DNA from: Cyclobacteriaceae bacterium
GTDB lineage: Bacteria > Bacteroidota > Bacteroidia > Cytophagales > Cyclobacteriaceae
DNA length: 64,000 nucleotides
NCBI GenBank assembly: GCA_947458475.1
Contig: CANGZP010000001.1
Location: 1-64,000, forward strand
Direction of reading: 5' to 3'
Notes under the pieces: generated by a model
The model's database searches: none
What the model saw: only the letters and a program-made list of their open reading frames with translations
Told to the model about the DNA's origin: nothing
Position numbers and translations under genes: made by a program
In this document: in pieces, positions 24,786 to 33,939 of the stretch
How the letters are laid out: each line of letters opens with the position of its first letter
Numbering within the stretch: the first letter of the stretch is position 1

Positions 24786-26741
24786 TTATTTGTAGATCGT
24801 AACGGGCCAACTGTCGTTGCCCAGATTGATATCGGTGGTTACTTTGTCGGGATCGATCACCACCTGCTTGATCTTCTTGCTCCCCTTGTGGAGGTAAGTC
24901 CAGGTATCTCCACGCTGCCATATTTCCACGGGCAACTGTACTCGCTCGGTTGCATTGTCTGTGTAGGTGATTTCAAGGGTAACTGGCATCGGGAAATCCC
25001 CTTTGTTCACGAGGCTAATCACCTGGTTTTCGCCGTAAGGCTGCACTGTCGTGATGCCTAGGTCAATGTTTCCATTGCCATAGAACCAACCCTTCCAGAA
25101 CCAAGACAGATTTTCCCCGGCCACATTCTCCATGTGATTGAAGAAATCTCCTGGCTGGGGGTGCTTGTAGGCCCAGGTCTTGATGTAGGAGCGGAAGGCA
25201 TTGTCAAAGCGCTCTGGGCCCAAGATGTACTCGCGAAGCATCACCAAGCCTACTGCAGGCTTCATGTAGGCTACCATTCCCAAGTTGCGGGTATCTACTA
25301 CATCTGGATAGTTGTCAATTCCTTCCCGATTGTCGCTGGTGAAGTAGTTGTTGAAGTTACGGGTTTGCTGTAGGGTAGAGGGATACTCTCCGTTGTTGAA
25401 TGCATTGGAGCTGTAGTGGTTGATGAAGGTATTGAAGCCCTCATCCATCCAGGCGTAGCGGCGTTCGTTGGTGCCGACGATCATCGGGAACCAGTTGTGT
25501 CCAAACTCGTGGTCAGTCACGCCCCAAAGCGATTCTCCCTTGGATTGGTAGTGGCAGAAGTTCAAACCTGGGTATTCCATCCCGCCGATTTCTGCGGCCA
25601 CGTTGGTGGCAGTCTCGTAAGGGAATTCAAACCACTGTTTGGAGTAGTATTCGATGGAAGCCTTGCTGTACTCCGTAGAGCGAGTCCATGCATCCTGTCC
25701 GTTGCTTTCGATGGGATAGGCAGACTGGGCTAGGGCTGTTTTGCCGCTAGGCAAGTTGATTCGTGAAGCGTCCCAGATGAAAGAGTCCGAGGTACCGAAG
25801 GCCACGTCGCGCGCATTTTGGATGCGGAAGTGCCAGGTCACCGTACCGCTCTGCTTGGGACGGGTAAGTGCTGTATTTTTGATTTCCTCAGGGGAAACCA
25901 GGTAGACTGTTTCCTCGCTTTGGGATGCTTTGGTGTAGCGTGCCAAAAGTTCCTTGCTGAGCACTTCTGTTGGGTTCATCAGTTTGCCTGATCCTACGAC
26001 GATGTGGTTGTAGGGCACGGTGACCTTGTAGTCAAAGTTGCCATACTCCAGGTAGAATTCACCGGCACCGAGGTAGGGTTCGATGTTCCATCCTTCGGTT
26101 TCGTCAAATACGGCAACTTTGGGATACCACTGTGCAAAGGCATAGATCCAACCCTCTTTTACTTTTAGTCTTCCCATTCGGTCCATGCCTTTTTGAGGCA
26201 CTTTGAAGGAGAAATTCATGGATACCGTTGCTTTTCCTCCTTTGGCGGGTATAGGCTCGGCAAACCAAACCTGCATGCGTGTGTCGTCGATGAGGTGCTT
26301 CGTGGAGGTAGCACCTTTGGGACCCACCTTGGCCAGCACGTTGCTTATTTGATAGCCACCGTCGGTATCTCCACTGTAGCGATTGCCCTGCACCGGAGTG
26401 GTGAGCGTTCCTCGAGAAGTGGGGGTAAATCGATTTTGCTCCAGCTGCAGCCATACAAAGTCTAGTGCCTCTGGGCTATTGTTGGTGTAGGTGATGGTCA
26501 CCTTACCGGATAGAGTATGGCTTGCCTCGTCCAGCGCGACTTCCATCTGGTAGTCGGCGGCATTTTGCCAGTAGGCTTCACCGGGCTTGCCTGAGGCGCT
26601 GCGGTAGCTATTTCCTCTTCGGTCGATGACCTCTGCAAAGTTTTTTTGGTTGTTGTCCTTTCCTTGCTGCGAAAAAGTAGGGAAAGGAGCATTCAGAATA
26701 AAGAGGGACAAAAGTCCTCCCAGTTGGAGTATTCTTTTCAT
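24786..26741 (-). CDS. Secreted M1-family metallopeptidase
   Basis: A 651-residue protein with a signal peptide (residues 1-24). The M1 zinc site is complete: HEFGH in [12 protein letters not shown], and the third ligand Glu in the [11 protein letters not shown] motif 18 residues on. GGMEYPG replaces the usual GAMEN exopeptidase motif. A beta-rich N-terminal part (residues 45-260) and a C-terminal barrel follow the family layout. Likely a periplasmic or cell-surface aminopeptidase. It stands alone on the minus strand. Confidence 0.9.
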   Translation of the reverse strand: MKRILQLGGLLSLFILNAPFPTFSQQGKDNNQKNFAEVIDRRGNSYRSASGKPGEAYWQNAADYQMEVALDEASHTLSGKVTITYTNNSPEALDFVWLQLEQNRFTPTSRGTLTTPVQGNRYSGDTDGGYQISNVLAKVGPKGATSTKHLIDDTRMQVWFAEPIPAKGGKATVSMNFSFKVPQKGMDRMGRLKVKEGWIYAFAQWYPKVAVFDETEGWNIEPYLGAGEFYLEYGNFDYKVTVPYNHIVVGSGKLMNPTEVLSKELLARYTKASQSEETVYLVSPEEIKNTALTRPKQSGTVTWHFRIQNARDVAFGTSDSFIWDASRINLPSGKTALAQSAYPIESNGQDAWTRSTEYSKASIEYYSKQWFEFPYETATNVAAEIGGMEYPGLNFCHYQSKGESLWGVTDHEFGHNWFPMIVGTNERRYAWMDEGFNTFINHYSSNAFNNGEYPSTLQQTRNFNNYFTSDNREGIDNYPDVVDTRNLGMVAYMKPAVGLVMLREYILGPERFDNAFRSYIKTWAYKHPQPGDFFNHMENVAGENLSWFWKGWFYGNGNIDLGITTVQPYGENQVISLVNKGDFPMPVTLEITYTDNATERVQLPVEIWQRGDTWTYLHKGSKKIKQVVIDPDKVTTDINLGNDSWPVTIYK

Positions 26742-26945
26742 GATTGCGTTGTATTTGGGTTCAAAATACGAACAAAACTGCTTTTGACGAATTTTTTTAC
26801 GTGAAGGAGGGAGAAAGGGTTAGTTGAAAGGTACTTTATGCTGGTTTCGTGCAGGTATTTTGTTGAATTTGGGATAGGGATTTCTTTTTTTCTACTCATT
26901 TTCAATAATTTAAAAAGAGATCGAGAAAAAAAACAGGAAAGGCTA

Positions 26946-26975
26946 TTGCATAAAATCTGATTCAGATTACCTTTG
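26946..26975 (+). promoter_or_regulatory. Promoter of tRNA-Val
   Basis: TTG (26946-26948), 19 nt, then TACCTTTG (26968-26975), a perfect TAnnTTTG -7 box. It lies about 27 nt before the tRNA. Confidence 0.75.
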
Positions 26976-27001
26976 CAATCCCTTCTGGAAAGAACATGAA
27001 T

Positions 27002-27076
27002 GGGAGTTTAGCTCAGCTGGTTCAGAGCATCTGCCTTACAAGCAGAGGGTCGGGGGTTCGAATCCCTCAACTCCCA
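27002..27076 (+). tRNA. tRNA-Val (anticodon UAC)
   Basis: The acceptor stem GGGAGTT (27002-27008) pairs with AACTCCC (27069-27075). The D-arm is TAGCTCAGCTGGTTCAGAGCA, the anticodon loop CTTACAA has anticodon TAC, and the T-arm reads GGGGGTTCGAATCCCTC. CCA is not encoded. The 3' part from 27034 is identical to a 45-bp repeat at 45040-45084, so this tRNA is the integration site of an 18-kb island and its 3' part was restored by the element. Confidence 0.97.
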
Positions 27077-27078
27077 CA
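27034..27078 (+). repeat. attL: left 45-bp direct repeat of the island
   Basis: This is identical over 45 bp to 45040-45084. It runs from the anticodon loop of tRNA-Val to two bases past the discriminator base. The first mismatches are at 27033/45039 and 27079/45085. Confidence 0.92.
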
Positions 27079-27080
27079 TC

Positions 27081-27110
27081 AAGTCCCGAAGAAATTCGGG
27101 ACTTTTTTTT
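27081..27110 (+). terminator. Terminator after tRNA-Val
   Basis: AAGTCCCGAA and TTCGGGACTT form a hairpin over GAAA, followed by T8. It lies just inside the island. Confidence 0.85.
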
Positions 27111-27530
27111 GTCTCAAAAACCGTAAGGATTATTCAGTAAAATCAATCAAAAAACCTCTTAAAAACTCAAAATTCGATGTTTTTAGATTTTTTCAATTCA
27201 AAAATTTAGGATTCTAAAGTGGTATTTTTTCAAGTTAAAATCCCTGCAAACTCTTGAAATTTTTAGACCTGAATTCGTTCATCAAATCCACTTGCAAAAA
27301 ATTTGCAAAAAATTCTGGAAAAAAAGGGAAGGGATTTGCAAAAGGAAAGGGCTTCTGAGTTCAGTTACGTTCAAATTTTAAGGGATTAGATTTAGGCTTA
27401 AGTGGTGGATTTTAGAGAGATGAAGAAATATGAATTTGGAAGTTAAAATTTGATAGTTTTCTGGATGGGAAAATCGTTTTTTCTTACTTCCTTTATTAAA
27501 ACAAAGTCACTAGAATTGAACTCAAGAAAA
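27111..27530. other. Non-coding left end of the island
   Basis: No convincing gene is seen here. The sequence is AT-rich and contains TTGCAAAAAA (27292-27301) followed directly by TTTGCAAAAAA, and a further TTTGCAAAA near 27334. Similar TTGCAAAAAAA and GTGCAAAAAAA copies lie near the right end (44907-44929). These are candidates for arm-type sites bound by the integrase or the small HTH proteins. Confidence 0.4.
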
Positions 27531-28643
27531 ATGAGATTATACCAGATTTTTATTTTGATTTTTTTTGTAAGCCATACTTGCTTGTCCCAATCCGTTAGGA
27601 ACATTAACATAAATAGATACAAGTATATCGTTGTTGATGAAATTATTGGTAAGCACTCAGGGGAGGTAAGAAGATTTTATACAAAAAATCTAAAAGATGG
27701 AGGTTATAACGTAGTGAACCTTAAAGAACCCCTTAAAACTCACGAAGAATTACCAAAAGATTTACTTGAAAACCCAGATTTAGGACTTTATTTAGTTGCT
27801 GAAGAAATAATTGGTGGATGTTTTACAGTTTATGCCAATCTTCTTGACAGTGAAGGAAATCTATTGCTTCAAAGGGAGGGGAAAAGTTGTGGACTATTAT
27901 CAACAGCAATAAAGAACTCGATTTCTGGTCTTACCTCATATAGTTACAAATACACACCTAATGGGACTGGAAGGTCAACTCCTGAAAATATTGCTTCAAA
28001 CTCAGGTGAATGGTTGGGAAATGGTTCGGGTATAGTTATTTCAAAAGAAGGCCATATTGTTACCAATTATCATGTGGTAAAAGATGCAAAGGTTATTGAG
28101 GTTGATTTGATGATAAATCAAGAATTCAAATCATTCAATTCTCAAATAGTCCAAGTTGACCAAGTTAATGACCTGGCAGTTATTAAGATTTCAGATTCGA
28201 ACTTTACAAGTTTAAGTGAATTAGGCTATAATTTTGCTTCTCGAACTAGTGAGGTTGGAACGAAGGTTTATGCTTTCGGATATCCAATGGCTCTAACAAT
28301 AATGGGAAAAGAATTAAAGGTGACTGATGGAATTATAAGTTCTAAATCTGGATTTAATGGCGATATCACTACCTACCAAATTACTGCTGCGATTCAAGGC
28401 GGAAACAGTGGAGGGCCTTTGTTTGATGAAAAAGGGAATTTGATAGGAATAAACTCCTCGGCTATTAGAAAGGATATTGCTGATAATGTTGGATATTCTA
28501 TTAAATCAAACTATGTCTATAATCTGATTGATGCAATTCCAACTTCTATAATCTTACCTTCAGACCGTAGGTTAGAAAATTTACCATTGACAGAACAAAT
28601 TAAAGAGATTTCAAAATATGTTGTCTTGATTAAGGTTAAGTGA
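27531..28643 (+). CDS. Secreted trypsin-like serine protease
   Basis: A 370-residue protein with a signal peptide (MRLYQIFILIFFVSHTCLSQ). Residues 25-150 are an unassigned domain with a fold reminiscent of secretion-associated lipoproteins. The rest is a chymotrypsin/HtrA-type protease with His181 (TNYHVV), Asp214 (NDLAVI) and Ser293 (GGNSGGPL). No PDZ domain is visible. The ATG at 27531 gives a proper signal peptide; an ATG 27 codons upstream does not. It is AT-rich like the rest of the island. Substrate unknown; it may be a periplasmic cargo or defence protease. Confidence 0.8.
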   Translation: MRLYQIFILIFFVSHTCLSQSVRNININRYKYIVVDEIIGKHSGEVRRFYTKNLKDGGYNVVNLKEPLKTHEELPKDLLENPDLGLYLVAEEIIGGCFTVYANLLDSEGNLLLQREGKSCGLLSTAIKNSISGLTSYSYKYTPNGTGRSTPENIASNSGEWLGNGSGIVISKEGHIVTNYHVVKDAKVIEVDLMINQEFKSFNSQIVQVDQVNDLAVIKISDSNFTSLSELGYNFASRTSEVGTKVYAFGYPMALTIMGKELKVTDGIISSKSGFNGDITTYQITAAIQGGNSGGPLFDEKGNLIGINSSAIRKDIADNVGYSIKSNYVYNLIDAIPTSIILPSDRRLENLPLTEQIKEISKYVVLIKVK

Positions 28644-28754
28644 ATTGAATCCTGTTTTTAAGAAAAAAAACATTTCAATAAAATCCTCAATTGAATAGTT
28701 TCTCCATTTGATTTAAGATTGTGTAGAATTGAATAACCAAAAAATTAATGAATT

Positions 28755-29639
28755 ATGGAAACACTGATAGATGGACTTGACTATTTTTTTGGTTTTATAG
28801 TTGGGGGAATTTCTATTTTTTTGGTTTTGTTTGTTGCTTATGTTTCTTTAGGAGAATTAAGGATTTTTATTTTGGCTTTATTTTATCGAAATAATAAAGT
28901 GAAGTTCATGGAATTAATGTCTAAAAACCACCATGGTGGACATTTATTAAAGTACGCAAGTGGGAAATTAAAATCAGACTATGAAGTTGCAATTTTTGCA
29001 TTACGGATTTCTCGAGAAAAGTGCCTAAGAACTCCAATAAAAAACGTTGGGGAAGGATTAAAATCAGATCATGGTTTTATGATGGAGGCAGTAAAAATAG
29101 ACGCAGAAAATTATAAAGATGCTTGGTTATCTATTAGAAAAAATAACATTGAATTAATTAAATGTGCAGTAAGTACACAATCAAACATGTTGGGTTATGC
29201 TCCTTGGGAGTTTAGAGATGATGAGAATGTACTATTTTGTTCATTAGAAAGTAAATGTGAGTGTTATTGGAATAATCCTAAACTGGAATACACATCAGAT
29301 CGAATCAAAAAAAATAAAGAATTTGTCTCAAAAGTTGTAAAAAATTGTCCATGCTCGCTTCAGTTTGCTTTAGATAGTCTAAATGATAATGAAGAATTAG
29401 TTTATGATGCAGTATCGCTAAAAGGTAGGGCCTTAGAATTTGCTTCAGAAAGGCTAAAAGATGATTATGAAATTGTAAAGGTTGCAGTATCTAATGATGG
29501 AAGCGCCCTGAAGTTTGCTTCTGAAAGACTTAAAGACAATTATGATTTAGTGGTAATTGCAGATGAAAAACATTGGGATGCTTTTCAATACGCATCCCCA
29601 AGACTTCAGCAAAAATTAAAAACTGTCTGGAAAAAATAA
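28755..29639 (+). CDS. DUF4116-repeat protein with membrane anchor
   Basis: A 294-residue protein. A hydrophobic helix lies at residues 13-35. The remainder is a series of about 45-48-residue repeats with the pattern LKYASxxLKxDYEVAxxAL, LQFALDSLNDNEELVYDAV, LEFASERLKDDYEIVKVAV and LKFASERLKDNYDLVVIA, typical of DUF4116. This family occurs in protists and bacteria and is of unknown function. A CxC-containing middle segment (SKCECYWNN, NCPCSLQ) is odd. Separated from the protease gene by 111 nt. Confidence 0.75.
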   Translation: METLIDGLDYFFGFIVGGISIFLVLFVAYVSLGELRIFILALFYRNNKVKFMELMSKNHHGGHLLKYASGKLKSDYEVAIFALRISREKCLRTPIKNVGEGLKSDHGFMMEAVKIDAENYKDAWLSIRKNNIELIKCAVSTQSNMLGYAPWEFRDDENVLFCSLESKCECYWNNPKLEYTSDRIKKNKEFVSKVVKNCPCSLQFALDSLNDNEELVYDAVSLKGRALEFASERLKDDYEIVKVAVSNDGSALKFASERLKDNYDLVVIADEKHWDAFQYASPRLQQKLKTVWKK

Positions 29640-29731
29640 TGGGTTTAACTTGGTTTCTAGGATGTAATAAACAATTTGATTTAAGTTGATGGAAAGTTTT
29701 TCAATCTAACCTCGCCTTTACTTTTTTGAAT

Positions 29732-29758
29732 CCTCCTTTATACTTATGAAAAAGGAGG
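29732..29758 (+). promoter_or_regulatory. Hairpin covering a Shine-Dalgarno sequence
   Basis: CCTCCTTT (29732-29739) and AAAGGAGG (29751-29758) pair perfectly over 8 bp with an 11-nt loop. AAAGGAGG is a full Shine-Dalgarno sequence 5 nt before the ATG at 29764, so the stem would hide the ribosome site. The loop contains an in-frame ATG (29746). Strong Shine-Dalgarno sequences are rare elsewhere in this window. Confidence 0.6.
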
Positions 29759-29763
29759 TTCAC

Positions 29764-30384
29764 ATGTCAAATCAATTATTGAATAAGTACGCGGAGATTA
29801 TTAGTTCTCTCAAAGCATCCAATGGTATTAAGGTTGTATTAGTTGAAGAGATAAATGACAACGATGTTTTTCTAAGGCTGAAGGATTCGTTTGAATCCTA
29901 TTTTTCTGAAATCAGTGAGACCCGATTGCCATTACTTATCCTAATGGATAAAATCTTCACTGCTGTAGAGATGAAAGGTGGTTACAAATTAAAGGTTCAC
30001 AACTATCTCTTTTTTGAACTACCTGATGGATCCCACTTTAGATTTTCTCCTTATGGAACAGATGGACTAGAAGTAAGTCGTATTTGGGTAAATCCTCAGC
30101 ATCTCAATGGAGGACTTGGTTCTGCGATGATGGAAATGTTCTTTCAGTTTGTGATGGATTCGATTGGGTACATCCCTCCACTATTCTTGGAATGTACAGG
30201 TTCTGTTGGATTGGGGGATAATGCCCAAGTAACCACCATCTCCAAGCAAACCAATTTCTTCCGAAAGTTTGGGTTTAGGGTAAAGGATGGAAAGAACTAC
30301 CCATCTTATGTATCTATGTCAAGACCGAAGGAGGAAAAACAATTCCTTGAAATCTTTGATTCGGAGGACCTGAATCAAGAGTAA
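29764..30384 (+). CDS. GNAT-like acetyltransferase
   Basis: A 206-residue protein. The middle and C-terminal parts resemble the GNAT fold: LEVSRIWVNPQHLNGGLGSAMMEM has the strand and the Gly-rich acetyl-CoA loop, and TNFFRKFGFRV matches the final alpha-beta unit. The N-terminal 60 residues are unassigned. The start at 29764 follows a strong Shine-Dalgarno sequence; an in-frame ATG at 29746 lies in the hairpin loop and could be used instead. Substrate unknown. It is convergent with the serine recombinase. Confidence 0.6.
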   Translation: MSNQLLNKYAEIISSLKASNGIKVVLVEEINDNDVFLRLKDSFESYFSEISETRLPLLILMDKIFTAVEMKGGYKLKVHNYLFFELPDGSHFRFSPYGTDGLEVSRIWVNPQHLNGGLGSAMMEMFFQFVMDSIGYIPPLFLECTGSVGLGDNAQVTTISKQTNFFRKFGFRVKDGKNYPSYVSMSRPKEEKQFLEIFDSEDLNQE

Positions 30385-30393
30385 GTCCTCCAC

Positions 30394-31005
30394 TTAATTC
30401 AGCATCAACTTTTTAACCTTAATCACAGTATTGAGGGAGACCCCTGCAATGGAGGAAACCTCAGTCAACTTATACCCTTTTTTGAGTAAGGTGATTGCCT
30501 TTCTGTTTTTGGGCTTGGATAGGAAAGTGAGGGAATCTTCTTTGGAGCCAGGTTTTCTTCCCAAATACTTATTCTGAAGTTTGGCAATCGCAATACCTTC
30601 CAACTGCCTCTCCTTGATTAGTTTCCGTTCCATTTCAGCAACTACCCCCAAAATGGAGATAATCATTTTTGAAATTGGATTCTCTTCCCCTTTTTCATCT
30701 AAGGTGACAAGTCCCTGACTAATGAAGTGGATGGGAACTTTCCGTTGTGCTGTGTAATAGATAAAGTTGATGATGTCACGAAGGTCTCTTCCGCATCTGT
30801 CTATCTGCCAAACGGAGATGGAGCCAACCACTCCTGCATCAATTAACTTTTTGAGTTCAATGCCACCTGTTCGGTCAAACATAGGGATGCTTCCTGAACA
30901 AGTGTCTTCTATGATTTTGTCGAATGAAGATTCATTGACTCGCTGACGGTCGGTCTTTTGGTCGGCTGTTGAGATTCGGACGTAGAGGATGGAAATTGGC
31001 TTCAT
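30394..31005 (-). CDS. Serine recombinase (resolvase/invertase family)
   Basis: A 203-residue small serine recombinase. The catalytic Ser12 is in YVRISTADQ, with Arg10. Arg-containing motifs SVWQIDRCGRDLRDI and EMERKLIKERQLEGI complete the active site and E-helix. A C-terminal HTH (ITLLKKGYKLTEVSSIAGVS) binds DNA. Length is normal for resolvases. The role may be resolution of dimers, DNA inversion or an older mobile element. It starts upstream of a 230-nt gap that could hold its site. Confidence 0.88.
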   Translation of the reverse strand: MKPISILYVRISTADQKTDRQRVNESSFDKIIEDTCSGSIPMFDRTGGIELKKLIDAGVVGSISVWQIDRCGRDLRDIINFIYYTAQRKVPIHFISQGLVTLDEKGEENPISKMIISILGVVAEMERKLIKERQLEGIAIAKLQNKYLGRKPGSKEDSLTFLSKPKNRKAITLLKKGYKLTEVSSIAGVSLNTVIKVKKLMLN

Positions 31006-31235
31006 TTTTAGAATAGCGGGGTTATATGCTAAAATTAAAGCCTAAAAACGGCCTATGCTGCATTTTGAGGCCTTTTTCAGCCAAAAAAGAATATCAAAAA
31101 AAGGTAGACTCTTTTATTGAGCAAATCTCAAAAGTGCCTCGGTCTTGCCTCTATCAATTATTCCTGTTTGGGTGATTGATGATAAACTGGCAATTGTTCA
31201 AAAATCACCTTAACTTGAGAATCAAACGCGCTAAT

Positions 31236-31430
31236 ATGTCACTCAGGCTAAGATTGGATGAAGTACTACGAGATAAGAACATCTCTCAGATTGAATTGGC
31301 ACGAAAAATCCATAAGTCAAAGGTTACAGTCAATTATTGGTGCACCAATAAGAATATGCCATCATTAATTACCCTTTCTGAAATTGCAAGAGTCCTTGAA
31401 GTAAAGATTTCGGATTTAATTATTGAATAA
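31236..31430 (+). CDS. XRE-family HTH regulator of the restriction operon
   Basis: A 64-residue helix-turn-helix protein: LRLRLDEVLRDKNISQIELARKIHKSKVTVNYWCTNKNMPSLITLSEIARVLEV (given by its landmarks SQIELARKI and SKVTVNYW). It ends 3 nt before the HsdR-like gene, so it is cotranscribed and is a likely controller of the R-M operon. The start ATG at 31236 fits the HTH boundary; an in-frame ATG at 31179 (19 codons earlier) is possible. Between it and the recombinase lies a 230-nt AT-rich gap with no gene. Confidence 0.8.
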   Translation: MSLRLRLDEVLRDKNISQIELARKIHKSKVTVNYWCTNKNMPSLITLSEIARVLEVKISDLIIE

Positions 31431-31433
31431 TCC

Positions 31434-33923
31434 ATGACCAAAGAATCACAAGCAAGATTAAAAATCAATAAACTACTTGAAGATAGTGGTTGGGTTTTAG
31501 TTTCTACTGATGAGAAAATAAAGAATGTAGATACTGAGCCCAAAGTCAAAATTGAGGATAATGGCTCAAATGGGTTTATTGATTATCTATTGCTCGATAA
31601 AAAAGGGTTTCCTTTAGTTGTTGTTGAAGCCAAAAGGGAGGATAAAGACCCATTAGTAGGTAAGGAACAGGCAAGGTCTTATGCCATAAACATAAAGGCA
31701 AGGTTTATCATCTTGTCCAATGGAAATACCCATTACTTGTGGGATATTGAAAATGGTAATCCTCGAATAATCAATGTATTTCCAACACAAGAGACATTGA
31801 TTGGATACAAAGAATATAAGCCAAAGAAGGAATTAATTATAAATGAGATTGTTGAGAGTGATTTTATAGTCCAAACTCAGTTTGCAAACTATAAACATGC
31901 CCCCGATTATATCAACGAAGGTACCAGGGGAGGTTTCATCAGTAATAATAAACTCTGTTTTCTTCGAGATTATCAAATACGCGCAATCAGGTCAGTTCAG
32001 GAGAGTATCAAGGAGGGGAATGATAGGTTCTTGTGGGAAATGGCTACTGGAACAGGTAAAACCGCTACCTCGGCTGGTATAATCAAGTTATTCTTAAGAA
32101 CAGAAAACGCAAAAAGGGTATTGTTCCTTGTAGATAGGATTGAATTAGAGGAGCAAGCCCAAAAATCATTTAATACCCTGTTGAAGAAGGATTACACTTG
32201 TGTGATTTGGAAAGAGAATAGGGACGATTGGAAAAAGGCGGAGATTGTTGTTTCTACCATCCAATCCTTCATGTTCAAGAATAAATACAAGAGAATTTTC
32301 CAACCTGATGATTTTGATTTTGTAATTAGTGATGAAGCACATCGAAGTATTGGAGGTAATTCCCGTTCTGTGTTCGAGTATTTTATAGGGTATAAGTTAG
32401 GATTGACCGCAACCCCAAAAGATTACCTAAAGCGAATCGAAAGGGAAAATATCAGTCAAAAAGACCCTCGTGAATTGGAGAGAAGGATGATTTTGGATAC
32501 ATACCACACTTTTGGATGTGATAGTGGTAATCCAACTTTTAGATATTCCTTATTAGATGGAGTAAAAGATGGGTTTTTGATAAATCCAGTGGTCATTGAT
32601 GCTCGTACTGAAATCACCACTCAATTATTAAGTGATGAAGGATTCTCCTTTACAGACAAAGACGAGAATGGAAACGATGTAGAGGAAGTATTAGGTGTCA
32701 GAGACTTTGAAAAAAAGTTTTTCAGTGATGAAACCAATAAGATTTTCTGTAAGACCCTATTGGATAATTGTTTTAGAGACCCCATTACAGGTGAGGTGGG
32801 TAAAACACTTGTTTTTTGTGTCAGTCAAAAGCACGCTACCAAAATCACGCAGATTCTGAATGAGTTTGCGGATAAAATGTTCCCCAATAAGTACAAGAGT
32901 GATTTTGCGGTTCAAGTAACCTCAAATGTTGATGATGCACAGAGGTATACAGCCAACTTTACCAACAACAATCTAAATGGAAGTGGGAATTTTAATGAAA
33001 TCTACATCACCTCAAAGACTCGGATATGTGTAACCTGTAGCATGATGACTACTGGTTATGATTGTCCTGATTTGTTGAATGTGTGTTTGATGAAGCCAGT
33101 TTTTTCTCCTTCCGATTTTGTTCAGATGAAAGGACGTGGAACCAGAAAACACAACTTTTTGAACCAGTGGATTGATAAAATTCGTTTGCCCGAAATTGAA
33201 GAGCCAAATAAGGTCAAATTCAAGTTGTTCGACTTTTTTGGGAATTGTGAATACTTTGAAGAGAAGTTCAATTACGATGAAGAATTGAAACTTCCGTTGG
33301 GAAAGGGGAAATCCAAAATACCAGGAGCGCCCCCTACAATTTCACTTGACGAATATCTCAATATCAATCCTGACCCTTTGATTTCCATGAAGGAAAATGA
33401 AGTTGGAGCCGGGGGAATGAAGATTGACAAGATGTATTTTGGGCAATTTGAAAATGAAACGAGAAACGATTCTAAGGTTATTGCCATGGTTGAAAAACAG
33501 GATTGGGATGGCTTAGAAGATTACTTGGTAAAAGAGAAGTTTGACAAGCCGAATGAATATTTCAATTTAGAAAAATTGAGGAAGTCGCTCGAAATTGACC
33601 GAAAAATCACGGCAAAGGAATTAATCGAACTTGTATTTGGAAAAATACCATTTATCAAAACAAAGAGTCAATTAGTAGAGGAGGAATTCGATAAGTTTGA
33701 TGACCGCTACTTGCCAAATAGCCAAGATTATGATTCAGTAAAAGGGTTTTTTGAGTCGTACCTTGTAGATGGTGGTTTGCGTGATATAGTGGAAAGTAAA
33801 AAGTTCGGTTTACTGAATACACATCCATCAGGTCAATTTTTCAAAAAGGTACCAGAGGAATACAGGAAAATTATCCCTGAGTACATTAAAAATTACATTC
33901 CATTAAACAAGTTTGCTTCATAG
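31434..33923 (+). CDS. Type I restriction enzyme R subunit (HsdR-like)
   Basis: An 829-residue helicase-nuclease. The N-terminal PD-(D/E)xK nuclease is in FIDYLLLDKKGFPLVVVEAKRE (Asp and the ExK at about 49-68). SF2 helicase motifs follow: Walker A ATGTGKT (about 203), DEAH (about 300), LTATP (about 325) and QMKGRGTR (about 564). The C-terminal part resembles the EcoEI-type R C-terminal domain. It translocates and cleaves unmodified DNA when bound to the methylase-specificity complex. It is followed 16 nt later by the HsdM-HsdS fusion. Confidence 0.92.
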   Translation: MTKESQARLKINKLLEDSGWVLVSTDEKIKNVDTEPKVKIEDNGSNGFIDYLLLDKKGFPLVVVEAKREDKDPLVGKEQARSYAINIKARFIILSNGNTHYLWDIENGNPRIINVFPTQETLIGYKEYKPKKELIINEIVESDFIVQTQFANYKHAPDYINEGTRGGFISNNKLCFLRDYQIRAIRSVQESIKEGNDRFLWEMATGTGKTATSAGIIKLFLRTENAKRVLFLVDRIELEEQAQKSFNTLLKKDYTCVIWKENRDDWKKAEIVVSTIQSFMFKNKYKRIFQPDDFDFVISDEAHRSIGGNSRSVFEYFIGYKLGLTATPKDYLKRIERENISQKDPRELERRMILDTYHTFGCDSGNPTFRYSLLDGVKDGFLINPVVIDARTEITTQLLSDEGFSFTDKDENGNDVEEVLGVRDFEKKFFSDETNKIFCKTLLDNCFRDPITGEVGKTLVFCVSQKHATKITQILNEFADKMFPNKYKSDFAVQVTSNVDDAQRYTANFTNNNLNGSGNFNEIYITSKTRICVTCSMMTTGYDCPDLLNVCLMKPVFSPSDFVQMKGRGTRKHNFLNQWIDKIRLPEIEEPNKVKFKLFDFFGNCEYFEEKFNYDEELKLPLGKGKSKIPGAPPTISLDEYLNINPDPLISMKENEVGAGGMKIDKMYFGQFENETRNDSKVIAMVEKQDWDGLEDYLVKEKFDKPNEYFNLEKLRKSLEIDRKITAKELIELVFGKIPFIKTKSQLVEEEFDKFDDRYLPNSQDYDSVKGFFESYLVDGGLRDIVESKKFGLLNTHPSGQFFKKVPEEYRKIIPEYIKNYIPLNKFAS

Positions 33924-33939
33924 TTGGAGCACAATTACC

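Noticed and set aside
26996..27217. 73-codon frame over the tRNA
   Set aside because: It runs through tRNA-Val and the terminator; the tRNA explains the sequence.
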